From positions 465,204 to 529,203 of the forward strand of contig NZ_VISR01000004.1 in assembly GCF_007827595.1 (NCBI RefSeq): a stretch of 64,000 bases of DNA, given 5' to 3'. Both the position numbers and the translations under genes were made by a program. Positions within the stretch are counted from its first letter, which is position 1, and every line of letters starts with the position of its first letter. Below the pieces are notes generated by a model. It searched no databases. It saw only the letters and a program-made list of their open reading frames with translations, and was not told where the DNA came from. Source of the stretch: Streptomyces sp. BK340. GTDB taxonomy: Bacteria; Actinomycetota; Actinomycetes; Streptomycetales; Streptomycetaceae. Positions 48,571 through 58,200 of the stretch are shown here, piece after piece.

Positions 48571-50652
48571 ATGGGGGCCGCGACAACACGTGGGAGAGGC
48601 GGGCGACGAGGCCTGCCCTGGCTGGTGCTGGGCCTGTGGGTGGTCCTGCTGGCCGTGGCCGGGCCGTTCGCCGCCAAGCTGACCGACGTCCAGCACAACC
48701 GCACGACCGACTACCTGCCCGCCTCCGCCGACTCCACCCAGGTGGCCCGGCTCCAGGACCACCTCCCGGGCGGCCAGACCACCGAACTGGTCCTCGTCTA
48801 CCACCGCGCGAGCGGCCTGACCGCCGCCGACCGGGCCACCGCCGGCGAGCAGGTCGACGCCCTCGCCCACCGGCACGCCCTCACCGGCCGCACCCCGCAG
48901 GGCATCCCGTCCGCCGACGGCACCACCCTCATGTACCCGGTCACCAGCAACGAGCCCGGCACCGACGAGAAGAAGCGCGACGCCCTCGTCGACGACGTCC
49001 GCAGCATCGTCCACGACACCGGCGGACTCTCGGCCGACGTCGGCGGCCCGGCCGCCCTCGCCACCGACGCCTCGGGCGTCTACAAGTCCCTCGGCGGCCC
49101 GCTGCTCTACACCACCGTCGCCGTCGTCGCGATCCTGCTGATCCTCATCTACCGCAGCCCGCTGCTGTGGCTGGTCCCGCTCGTCGTCGCCGGTGTCGCC
49201 GACTTCCTCGCCCAGGCCGCCGCCTACGCCCTCAACCAGGCCTTCGGTACCGCCGTCACCGGCGCGAGCACCGGCATGATGACGATCCTCGTCTTCGGCG
49301 CCGGCACCGACTACGCCCTGCTCCTCGTCTCCCGCTACCGCGAGGAGCTACGACGCCACGAGCGGCCGTACGACGCGATGCGGGCGGCGCTGCGCGGCTG
49401 CGGGCTCGCCGTCCTCGCCTCCTCCGGCACGGTGGCCGCCGGACTGCTGTGCCTGCTCGCCGCCGACCTCAACTCCAGCCGGGGCATGGGCCCGCTCGGC
49501 ACGGTCGGCGTGCTGTGCGCGCTGGTTGCGATGCTGACCCTGCTGCCCGCCATTCTGGTCCTGCTGGGCCGCCGCCTGTTCTGGCCGCTCGTCCCCGCCT
49601 ACGGCTCCACGCCCAAGGCCCGCCGGTCGCTGTTCACCGCGATGGGCTCCTCGGCCGGGCGCCGCCCGCTGACCGTCCTCGCCTCCGGCGCCGCCCTGCT
49701 AGGCGCACTGGCGCTGGGCGCGCTGAACCTGCCGGGGCCGCTCAAGCAAGTGGACACCTTCGTCGACCGGCCCGACTCCGTCACCGCCATGCAGACCGTG
49801 GCGAAGGCCTTCCCGGAGCAGTCCGCGCAGCCCATCGAGATCCTCACCCCGGCCGGGCGCGCCGACGCCGCCCTGGCCACGATCCGGGGCACGAAGGGAG
49901 TGGCGGAGGCGCGAGAGGGTCGTACCGGCGGCGGCTGGACCGAGATCACGGCAACCGCGTCCGCCCCGCCTCAGTCCGCCGCCGAGACCGCCACGATCAA
50001 GGCACTGAGGCACCGGCTCGACGGCTCCCACGTCGGCGGGTCCAGCGCCCAGCAGCTCGACCTCGCGGACACCAGCGCCCGCGACCGGCTGGTCGTCGTA
50101 CCGATCGTCCTGCTGTCCGTGCTGCTGATCCTGATCGCCCTGCTGCGGTCCCTGGTCGCCCCGCTGCTGCTGGTGGTCGCTGTGGTCGCCGTGTGGGGGG
50201 CGGCACTCGGCCTCGGCGGGCTGGTCTTCGAGCCGCTGTTCGGCTTCCACGGCACCGATCCCGGCCTCGGCCTGCTGTCCTTCGTGTTCCTCGTCGCCCT
50301 CGGCGTGGACTACGGCATCTTCCTGATGCACCGGATGCGGGAGGAGTCGCTGCGAGGTCTGGATCCTGCCGCCGCCGCGTTGACCGCGCTGCGGACGACC
50401 GGCGGGGTCATCGCCTCCGCCGGGCTCGTCCTCGCCGCCACCTTCGCGGTGCTGACCAACATGGGGCTCGTCCAACTCGTCGAGCTGGGCTTCGTCATCG
50501 CGGTCGGGGTCCTGCTGGACACCTTCCTCGTCCGCACCTACCTGGTGACCAGCGCGAGCGTGGCGCTGGGCAGGGCGGTGTGGTGGCCGGGGCGGCTGTC
50601 CAGGGCACCGGAGGCGGCGGGCGCCGAGCGCGCACCGGAACCCGTGGGCTGA
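48571..50652 (+). CDS. MMPL family transporter
   Basis: 693 residues from ATG at 48571 after GGAGGGAGGG. The RND-like duplicated layout is present: one N-terminal helix, a large loop, five helices, then the same again. GTDYALLLVSRYREE and GVDYGIFLMHRMREE are the paired MMPL motifs with conserved Asp-Tyr. Substrates in the family include lipids and drug-like molecules. A two-component pair lies directly downstream. Confidence 0.94.
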   Translation: MGAATTRGRGGRRGLPWLVLGLWVVLLAVAGPFAAKLTDVQHNRTTDYLPASADSTQVARLQDHLPGGQTTELVLVYHRASGLTAADRATAGEQVDALAHRHALTGRTPQGIPSADGTTLMYPVTSNEPGTDEKKRDALVDDVRSIVHDTGGLSADVGGPAALATDASGVYKSLGGPLLYTTVAVVAILLILIYRSPLLWLVPLVVAGVADFLAQAAAYALNQAFGTAVTGASTGMMTILVFGAGTDYALLLVSRYREELRRHERPYDAMRAALRGCGLAVLASSGTVAAGLLCLLAADLNSSRGMGPLGTVGVLCALVAMLTLLPAILVLLGRRLFWPLVPAYGSTPKARRSLFTAMGSSAGRRPLTVLASGAALLGALALGALNLPGPLKQVDTFVDRPDSVTAMQTVAKAFPEQSAQPIEILTPAGRADAALATIRGTKGVAEAREGRTGGGWTEITATASAPPQSAAETATIKALRHRLDGSHVGGSSAQQLDLADTSARDRLVVVPIVLLSVLLILIALLRSLVAPLLLVVAVVAVWGAALGLGGLVFEPLFGFHGTDPGLGLLSFVFLVALGVDYGIFLMHRMREESLRGLDPAAAALTALRTTGGVIASAGLVLAATFAVLTNMGLVQLVELGFVIAVGVLLDTFLVRTYLVTSASVALGRAVWWPGRLSRAPEAAGAERAPEPVG

Positions 50653-50699
50653 ACCATCGGGCGCCCCTGCTCTCGGCAGGGGCGCCCGCCTACCGGAAG

Positions 50700-51995
50700 A
50701 TGAACCCCGTGCAGGAAACCACCACAACGACGGGCCGCTGCCGGTCCCCGGGGATCCCGTCGGCGGTGCGCCGCGTCCCGGCGGCGGGACGGCCCCGCCA
50801 GGGCGAGCGGATCGTCGCGGCGGTCAACCGCGATCCCCTCACCGCCCCGCACGCCACCCGCAACGACGCCCTACTCGCCCTCGCCCTCGCCGTGCCGGCC
50901 GTGTGCCTCGCCCTGTTCACCGACCCGGGCCACCGCCCCGACGCGCTCGGCTGGGCGCTGCTGCTCGCCGCACACATACCGCTCGTGTGGCGGCGCCGCC
51001 ACCCCCTGCTGGTGCTCGCCGCCGCGGTGGCCCTCATCGCGACGTACAACGCCCTCGACAACAACCACTCCGCGACGATCCCGGCCGGGCTCACCGCGCT
51101 CTACACGGTCGCCGTCACCAGTCGCCCCCTGCGCACCGTCCTGACGGGCATCACCGTCCTCACCGTCATCGTGGGCGTGATGACGACGGTGAACACCCAC
51201 CATGCCTTCCAGGTGCTGCGCACCTCCGGTTGGGTGGTCGCCGTGCTCTTCCTCGGCGTCGCCGTCCGCTCCCACCGCCGGCACATCGCCGCGATCGTCG
51301 AACGCGCCGAACGCGCCGAACGCACCCGCGAGGAGGAGGCCCGCCGCCGGGTCGCCGAGGAGCGCCTGCGCATCGCGCGCGACCTGCACGATCTGCTCGC
51401 CCACAGCATCACCCTCATCGGCGTGCAGACCTCGGTCGCCGCGCACGTCCTGGCCGCTGATCCCGGCCGCCTGGACCGGGCCGCCGTCGCCAAGGCCCTG
51501 GACGACATCGCCGAGACCTGCCGCACGGCCCGTGGCGAACTCCGCACGACCCTGGACGTCCTGCGCGACCCCGGTTCCTCGGACGGCCGCGGCCCGCTGC
51601 CCGGACTGCACGGCCTGGCAGGCCTCGCGCGGACCGCCGCGGGTGCCGAGGTGGAGGTCGCGGTCACCGTGGACGAGGTGCCGCCCGCGGTGGGGGCCGC
51701 CGCCTACCGGATCGTGCAGGAGGCGCTCACCAACGCCGTACGGCACGGAGGCAGGGAGGACCTGACGGTGACGGTGCGCGTGTACGTGGACGAGGACGCC
51801 GAGGACGCCGGGAATGTCCTCCGGGTCCACGTCACTGACGACGGCGTGGGCGCCGGGGACGGCACGCCGGGCTACGGTCTGGTCGGCATGCGGGAGCGGG
51901 CCCGCAGCGTCGGCGGCACGCTGGCCGCCGGGCCGCGCGAGGACGCCCAGGGCTTCGAGGTGATGGCCGTACTGCCGTTGAAAGGAACCAGATGA
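50700..51995 (+). CDS. Two-component sensor histidine kinase (HisKA_3)
   Basis: 431 residues from ATG at 50700; internal starts cannot be excluded because the first 45 residues are low complexity. Membrane helices include ALLALALAVPAVCLALF and VLTGITVLTVIVGVM. The H-box is EERLRIARDLHDLLAHSITLIG and the ATPase carries YRIVQEALTNAVRHGG and DDGVGAGDG. It follows the MMPL gene by 47 bp and overlaps its response regulator by 4 bp, so control of MMPL is plausible. Confidence 0.92.
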   Translation: MNPVQETTTTTGRCRSPGIPSAVRRVPAAGRPRQGERIVAAVNRDPLTAPHATRNDALLALALAVPAVCLALFTDPGHRPDALGWALLLAAHIPLVWRRRHPLLVLAAAVALIATYNALDNNHSATIPAGLTALYTVAVTSRPLRTVLTGITVLTVIVGVMTTVNTHHAFQVLRTSGWVVAVLFLGVAVRSHRRHIAAIVERAERAERTREEEARRRVAEERLRIARDLHDLLAHSITLIGVQTSVAAHVLAADPGRLDRAAVAKALDDIAETCRTARGELRTTLDVLRDPGSSDGRGPLPGLHGLAGLARTAAGAEVEVAVTVDEVPPAVGAAAYRIVQEALTNAVRHGGREDLTVTVRVYVDEDAEDAGNVLRVHVTDDGVGAGDGTPGYGLVGMRERARSVGGTLAAGPREDAQGFEVMAVLPLKGTR

Positions 51996-52657
51996 ACCCC
52001 GTCCGGGTACTGCTGGCCGACGACCAGGCCCTCGTCCGGGCCGCGTTCGCCATGCTCGTGGAGTCCGCGCCGGACATGGAGGTCGTCGGGCAGGCGGCCA
52101 CCGGCCGCGAGGCCGTCGACCTCGTCCGTACCGAACGTGCCGACGTCGTGCTGATGGACGTCCGCATGCCCGACCTCGACGGCATCGAGGCGACCCGGCT
52201 GATCGCCGCCGACGAGGACCTCGCCGGAGTGAAGGTGTTGGTCCTCACCACCTACGACACCGACGAGAACATCGTGGACGCGCTGCGCGCCGGTGCCTCC
52301 GGGTTCCTGGTGAAGGACACCCGTCCGGCCGACCTGCTGGATGCGATCCGCACGGTCGCCGCGGGCGAGGCGCTGCTCTCGCCGGGGCCGACGGCACGCC
52401 TGATCGAGCGGTTTCTGCGCAGCCCCTCCGCGCCCATGACGGGCGGCCCGGAGTGTCTGTCGGACCGGGAGCGGGAGGTGCTGACGCTGGTCACCCGTGG
52501 TCTCAACAACGCTGAAATAGCTGAGGTGTTGGGGCTGAGCCCGCTCACCGCGAAGACCCACGTGAGCCGGATCATGGGCAAGCTCGGCGCGCGCGACCGG
52601 GCCCAGTTGGTCATCGTGGGCTACGAGTCCGGGCTGGTGATTCCGGGGAGCATGTGA
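51992..52657 (+). CDS. NarL/LuxR-family response regulator
   Basis: 221 residues. VLLADDQALVRAAFAML, Asp in VVLMDVRMPDLDG, LTTYDTD and FLVKDTRPADLL form the receiver, and LSDREREVLTLVTRGLNNAEIAEVLGLSPLTA the DNA-binding domain. ATG overlaps the kinase stop (ATGA). The GTG of the sialidase follows 3 bp after it, so that gene may share its transcript. Confidence 0.95.
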   Translation: MNPVRVLLADDQALVRAAFAMLVESAPDMEVVGQAATGREAVDLVRTERADVVLMDVRMPDLDGIEATRLIAADEDLAGVKVLVLTTYDTDENIVDALRAGASGFLVKDTRPADLLDAIRTVAAGEALLSPGPTARLIERFLRSPSAPMTGGPECLSDREREVLTLVTRGLNNAEIAEVLGLSPLTAKTHVSRIMGKLGARDRAQLVIVGYESGLVIPGSM

Positions 52658-52660
52658 GGC

Positions 52661-53845
52661 GTGATCCCGCTGAGCCGCGCTCTTCTCGTCGCCACCGCGT
52701 TCCTCACCCCGCTCACCGCCGTCCACCCGGCGCACTCCACACACGGCTGCGTCTCCTCCGTGCCGTACGCGGGCGGGCACGGCGGCTACGACACGTACCG
52801 CATCCCCGCGACCGTCGTCACCAGGCGCGGCACGGTCCTGGTCTTCGCCGAGGGCCGGCACACGAGCGCCGCCGACAGCGGCGACATCGACGTCGTCCTG
52901 CGCCGCTCCACCGACGGCGGCTGCACCTGGGGCCCGCTGAAGGTGGTGGCCGCCGGGCACGGGGACACCCGGGGCAACCCGGCCCCCGTGGTCGACCCGC
53001 GCTCCGGCGCCGTCGTACTGGTGACCTCGTACAACAGCGGGTCCGTGACGGAGGCTCAGATCATGCGCGGCGAGGTCACGCCCGAGCGGGGCCGCCGGGT
53101 GTTCGTCCAGCGCAGCACGGACGACGGCCGCCGCTTCACGCGCCCGCGGGAGATCACGGCCGCGGTGAAGCCGCCGGGCTGGCGCTGGTACGCGACCGGC
53201 CCCGGCCACGCGCTCGCCCTCACCCGCGGCCCGCACACCGGCCGCCTCCTCGTCCCCGCCGACCACTCCGCCGCCCCGCCTCCCGGCTCCTCCGACACCG
53301 GCCGGGAGCCCCGGTACTACGGCGCCCACGCTCTCTACAGCGACGACGGCGGCCGCACCTGGCACCTCGGATTCGTGGACGACACCTACGACGACGTGAC
53401 CAACGCCAACGAGACCAGCGTCGCCCAACTCCCCGACGGCCGCCTGTACATCAGCTCCCGCGACCAGAACGGCAGCGGGCGCGGCCACCGCCTCGACACC
53501 TACAGCGCCGACGGTGGCCGGAGTCTCGTCCGCCCCTTCGCCGTGCAGCGCACGCTGAACGACGTCCCGGTGGTCGAGGGCAGCGTGCTCCAACTGCGCA
53601 AGGGCCCCTTGCTGTTCTCCGCCCCGTCGGTGCCGACCGCCCGCCGGGCGATGGCCCTGTGGTCCAGCACGAACGCCGGCCGGACCTTCACCAAGACGCT
53701 GACGCTGTCTTCCCGGTGGGCCGCCTACTCCGACCTGGTGCAACTGGACCACGGCACTGTCGGAGTCCTGTACGAGACGGGGATGACGGGGCCGTACGAG
53801 ACGATCGAGTTCCGGCGGCTGTGGCTGGATCGGCCTGCCAATTGA
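52661..53845 (+). CDS. Secreted exo-alpha-sialidase (GH33-like)
   Basis: 394 residues. A short signal (SRALLVATAFLTPLTAVHPAHS) precedes a six-bladed propeller. DTYRIPATVV is the RIP motif with the first catalytic Arg; Asp-boxes are STDGGCTW and SDDGGRTW. The closing VGVLYETGMTGPYETIEF gives the Glu/Tyr pair expected near the catalytic centre. It should cleave terminal sialic acids outside the cell. The GTG start comes 3 bp after the response regulator stop. Confidence 0.9.
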   Translation: MIPLSRALLVATAFLTPLTAVHPAHSTHGCVSSVPYAGGHGGYDTYRIPATVVTRRGTVLVFAEGRHTSAADSGDIDVVLRRSTDGGCTWGPLKVVAAGHGDTRGNPAPVVDPRSGAVVLVTSYNSGSVTEAQIMRGEVTPERGRRVFVQRSTDDGRRFTRPREITAAVKPPGWRWYATGPGHALALTRGPHTGRLLVPADHSAAPPPGSSDTGREPRYYGAHALYSDDGGRTWHLGFVDDTYDDVTNANETSVAQLPDGRLYISSRDQNGSGRGHRLDTYSADGGRSLVRPFAVQRTLNDVPVVEGSVLQLRKGPLLFSAPSVPTARRAMALWSSTNAGRTFTKTLTLSSRWAAYSDLVQLDHGTVGVLYETGMTGPYETIEFRRLWLDRPAN

Positions 53846-53975
53846 CCCACCCTTTAACCCCTGTTGATCCGACTGGCGTTGTCCGTACCGATCCATACAT
53901 GTGAGCATCGAAGGTCGTTCGGTGAACGAAAGTGATTGAACGCGACAAGACACGTCTGGTGAGGGGGAAGGCGCT

Positions 53976-54653
53976 GTGGACAGCGCTGAGCCGACGGGAT
54001 CGGCGGGTGCGACGGACGAGACCGGAGTGCATCCGCCCAGGTCGGCGCTGGCGGACATCGCCGAGCGGACAGTTGTGCGTACGGGCCACACGCCGCCGCC
54101 TGCCGAGCCTCTCCCCGTCCCCCAACCACCGCCGGACACCTCCTCGTTCGCCATCGCACAGCAGCCTGCCCGGACAGAGGAGCTGTTCACTCCACAACAG
54201 ACCGCCCAACTCCGTGACCACCAGCGCAAGTTCCGGATTCGGCTGGGTGAGTTCCGGCGTCGTCGCGTCCTCGTCCCGTACGGGGAGAACGGTGCGGCTC
54301 TGACGGTGGAGATGAGCGGGGCACGGTGGCTGCTCGTATTCACCGACGAGGCTGCGCTGGCGCGGTATGCGAGGGCGCGCGGGGAGGGCGACCGGAGCTG
54401 GCGGTACCGGGAGGTGTGGGGTGCCGCGGTGCTGGATGCCGGTGTACCGGCGGTGGCCGGGACCGGGCTGCCGTGCGGGGTGTTGGTGGATGCCGGTGAT
54501 GGCGAGCGGGGGTTGGTGCTGCCGCCGGTCGTCGGGATCGTGCCCGAGGGGGTCGCCGTGGACGGGCCGGAAATGGGCGCGGTCGGCGGCAGCGGAACCG
54601 GAACACGTGAGCGTGACGTGCTGGACATGGACTCCGGTGTCGAAGCCGGATGA
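53976..54653 (+). CDS. SseB-like protein at the head of a type VII/RHS toxin operon
   Basis: 225 residues from GTG. After a Pro-rich N-terminus (to about 65), FRRRRVLVPYGENGAALTV, GARWLLVFTDEAALARYA and GVLVDAGDGERGLVLPP follow the SseB N-terminal-domain order. Such proteins often sit beside type VII and RHS toxins in Streptomyces. The stop overlaps the next start (ATGA), so it belongs to the toxin operon. A chaperone or adaptor role is inferred. Confidence 0.75.
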   Translation: MDSAEPTGSAGATDETGVHPPRSALADIAERTVVRTGHTPPPAEPLPVPQPPPDTSSFAIAQQPARTEELFTPQQTAQLRDHQRKFRIRLGEFRRRRVLVPYGENGAALTVEMSGARWLLVFTDEAALARYARARGEGDRSWRYREVWGAAVLDAGVPAVAGTGLPCGVLVDAGDGERGLVLPPVVGIVPEGVAVDGPEMGAVGGSGTGTRERDVLDMDSGVEAG

Positions 54654-55261
54654 CTGACGGGGGAGGGACGGCAGTGACGACGCCGAGCGGGGGCGGGCAG
54701 CCGGATCTGCAGGTGCAGGGGCTGAAGTCGATCGCCGAGGGGATCAACAAGGCTCTGAGCGAGCTGGATTCGCTGGGCACGATGAAGGGCTGGGCAGGCG
54801 CGGGCCGTGGTTTCACCAGCCTGGAGATGGACGGCATGGACGTCGGTGACGACCATCTCGGCGCGATGCTGCACACCTTCTGCGAGCGCTGGCAGTGGGG
54901 CGTGCGCGATCTGATGGAGGAGGGCAACGCGCTCGCGGAGGGGATGGGGCTGGCGGCCGGCACCTTCCACCAGACGGACGAGTACGTGAAGGGCTCGCTG
55001 AAGGTCGCCTACAACTCCGTGGTCGGGGATCCCTTCGCCTCCAACGAGGTGGTGGAGAAGGAGAGCGTGGACCAGATCAACCATGCCGCGGCGACGACGG
55101 GGTACGGCGAGAAGGACCGCGACAACCTGGTGAACTCCGTGAAGCAGACGGGGAAGGGCATGCTCACGGACGTGGAGACGAGCGAGGGGGCGCCGGGCAG
55201 CCCGATCCCGATCACTCCGTCCATCGTGCGGGACGTGACGGGGACGGGTGACGGGAGCTGA
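54650..55261 (+). CDS. Helical adaptor-like protein of the toxin operon
   Basis: 203 residues. Mostly helical (LKSIAEGINKALSELDSLGT, HLGAMLHTFCERWQWGVRDLMEEGNALAEGM), with a WQWG turn like WXG100-type helical hairpins. It overlaps SseB-like by 4 bp and the RHS protein by 1 bp (TGATG). It likely partners the N-terminal secretion domain of the toxin, though the family is not one I can name. Confidence 0.7.
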   Translation: MTDGGGTAVTTPSGGGQPDLQVQGLKSIAEGINKALSELDSLGTMKGWAGAGRGFTSLEMDGMDVGDDHLGAMLHTFCERWQWGVRDLMEEGNALAEGMGLAAGTFHQTDEYVKGSLKVAYNSVVGDPFASNEVVEKESVDQINHAAATTGYGEKDRDNLVNSVKQTGKGMLTDVETSEGAPGSPIPITPSIVRDVTGTGDGS

Positions 55262-58200
55262 TGTCTCTCACGGGGAAGTTCAACAGCGCCCTGGGGTCGC
55301 TCAAGTCCGGCTACGACCACGTCAAGCGGGCGACGGGCCATGTCATCGACGAGGGCGCCCACGGTGTGGGTGACGCGCTCGACTGGGCCGGTGCGCATGG
55401 TGCGGCCGACAAGGTCGACGGCTGGGGTGACTCCACCGCGTCCAAGCTGGGCGCGCACGTGGACGAGCAGCAGCTGGACGAGACCGAGGACCCGAAGGAA
55501 CTCATCCACGGCAACCCGGCGAAGCTCCGTGAGACGGCGGTGCACCTGCGGAACTTCGCGCAGTCCTTCGGCGCTGTCGCGACCGGCATGCAGCAGCTGG
55601 ACTCGTCGGAGTTCAAGGGCGAGGCCGCCGACGCTTTCCGTAAGAAGTTCGCCACGCACCAGGTCAAATGGCGTCAGGCCGCCGAGGCTTGCGGTGAGGC
55701 TTCCTCGGCCCTGGAGAACTTCGCGCACACGGTGGAATGGGCACAGTCCCAGGCCCGGGAGGCGGTGGCGAAGTACCGCGAGGGCAAAGCCGCCTCGCAA
55801 GCCCACCAGCAGAAGGTGGAGACGTACAACGACGCCGTCGACGCGGGCAAGAAGGACCCCGGCCCGAAGCCCTCGGACCAGGACCCCGGCGACGAGGCCA
55901 AGCACGCGGCCGAACAGATCCTGACCGCCGCCCGACGCCAGCGCGACCACCTCGCCGCGGAGGCCGCCGACCGCGTCGAACTCGCCTTCCAGCACGCCCC
56001 GCACGAGCCGTCGGCCCTCAACCAGCTCAAACTCGACGGCGCCGACGTCCTGGATGCCGCCAAGACGGAGGACATGCGCTTCTTCGGCGGTTTCATGCGC
56101 GGGCTCGGCGACCTGAACAACCTGGCCCGCAACGCGAACCCGCTCGACCCGTACGCGGTCACCCACCCGTACGAGGCGCTCCAGGCCAAGGTGGAACTGC
56201 TGGGCGGCGCCGTCCACATGGTCACCCACCCCACCCAGACCGCCGACGGTTTGTGGAAGTCCTTCCTCGAGGACCCGGGCGGGGTCGGTGGCGAACTCGC
56301 TCCCCAGTTCCTGATCCCGGAGGCGGGGGCCGAGGAGGCCGCCGTCGATGGCGCCCGGGTAGCGGAGGACGGGGCGAAGGGGGCGGAGGGGGCGACGGTC
56401 GGCGAACGCGGGGCGACGAAGGGCGAGACGGCGAATTCCGAAGGGAACGCCGCCCGGGGCAACGCGGAGGACAATCCCGACTCCAACGCGCAGAAGCCAG
56501 AAGAGAAAAAGCTCTGCGAAGACCCGGTGGACGTCGCCTCCGGCTACATGGTGCTTCCGCAGACGGACTTGACCCTGCCTGCAGACCTACCTCTGGTCCT
56601 GCGGCGGTACTTCAATTCGTCTTACCGCTCGGGGCGTTGGTTCGGCCCGAAGTGGTCGAGCACACTGGACCAGCGTCTGGAGATCGACGCCCAGGGCGTG
56701 GTGTTCGTAGCCGAGGAAGGGATGCTCCTGACGTATCCCCACCCGGCACCTGGCCTGCCGGTCCTGCCGGAGCGTGGCCCCCGCTGGTCGCTGGACCGAG
56801 TCGCCGACGGCTACACGGTGACGGCCCCCGAGACGGGCCGGGTCTGGCACTTCGAGGACCAGACGGAGTCCCTGGCCCTGCTGCGGCAGATCGACGACCG
56901 CAACGGGAACTGGATCACCCTCGACCACGACACAGAAGGCACCCCTCGTTCCGTCGAGCACAGCTGCGGCTATCGCGTAAAGCTGACGGCACAGGACGGC
57001 CGTATCACCGGCCTGCACCTGGCACACAGTGACCAGGCCGAGGGCCAGACCGTACTGCGTTACGGCTACACCGACGGGCACCTCACCGAGGTCATCAACT
57101 CCTCCGGCTCCCCGCTCCGCTTCGAGACCGACGAACGCGGTCGCATCACAGCCTGGATCGACACCAACAACAGCCGGTTCACCTATGTCTACGACGGCCA
57201 GGACCGCTGCATCGAGCAGTGGGGCGAAGCCGGCCACGTGCACAGCCGATTTACCTACGGCGACCCGGATCCGACCACGGGTACCCACGTCACCACCCTG
57301 ACCGACTCCCACGGTCATCAGACGCGCTTCCTGATCAACAAACGCTCCCAGGTCATAGCCGAGACCGACCCCCTGGGCGCCACCACGCAGTACGTGCGTG
57401 ACCGCTACAACCGTCTGCTGTCACGCACCGACCCCCTCGGCCACACCACCGCCTTCACCTACGACGAAGCCGGCAACCTGACCGAGATCGTCCGCGCCGA
57501 CGGACGCCGGACGACGGCCACGTACAACGAGCTCGGTCTGCCGACGAAGGTCGTGGGCACGGACGGGAGCGTGACCCGCCACGAGTACGACGCTCGGGGC
57601 AACCACACCTCCAGGACCGATCCCACGGGCGGTACGACCCAATACACCTACGACACCACCGGCCGCCCGACCGCCGTCACAGACCCACTGGGCAACACCG
57701 CCCGTGTCCACTGCAACCCGGCCGGGCAGCCCGTGGAGGTCACCGACGCCGTCGGAGCCGTCACCCGCTACCAGTACGACGCCTTCGGGCGCACGACCGC
57801 CCTCACGGACCCACTAGGCGCCACCACCCGCCAGGAATGGTCTATCGAGGGCAACCTGACCCGGCGCATCCACCCCGACGGCACCGAGGAACGCTGGACC
57901 TACGACGGCGAGGGCAACTGCACCACCCACACCGACCAGATCGGCGGCGTCACCTGCTTCGAATACACTCACTTCGACCTGCTGACCGCCCGTACCGGGC
58001 CCGACGGCGTCCGCTACGAGTTCGAGCACGACCCCACCCTGCGCCTGACCCAGGTCACCAATCCCCAGGGTCTGACCTGGACGTACGAATACGACGCGGC
58101 CGGCCGCCCGGTCCGCGAGACGGACTTCGATGATCGCGTCCTCACCTACACGCATGATGCGGCAGGCCGCCTTGTCTCAAGCATCAATGCTCTCGGTAAT

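Noticed and set aside
48174..51995. An apparent 1273-residue frame ending in a histidine kinase
   Set aside because: The N-terminal two thirds are a shadow of MMPL, which has clear motifs in its own frame.
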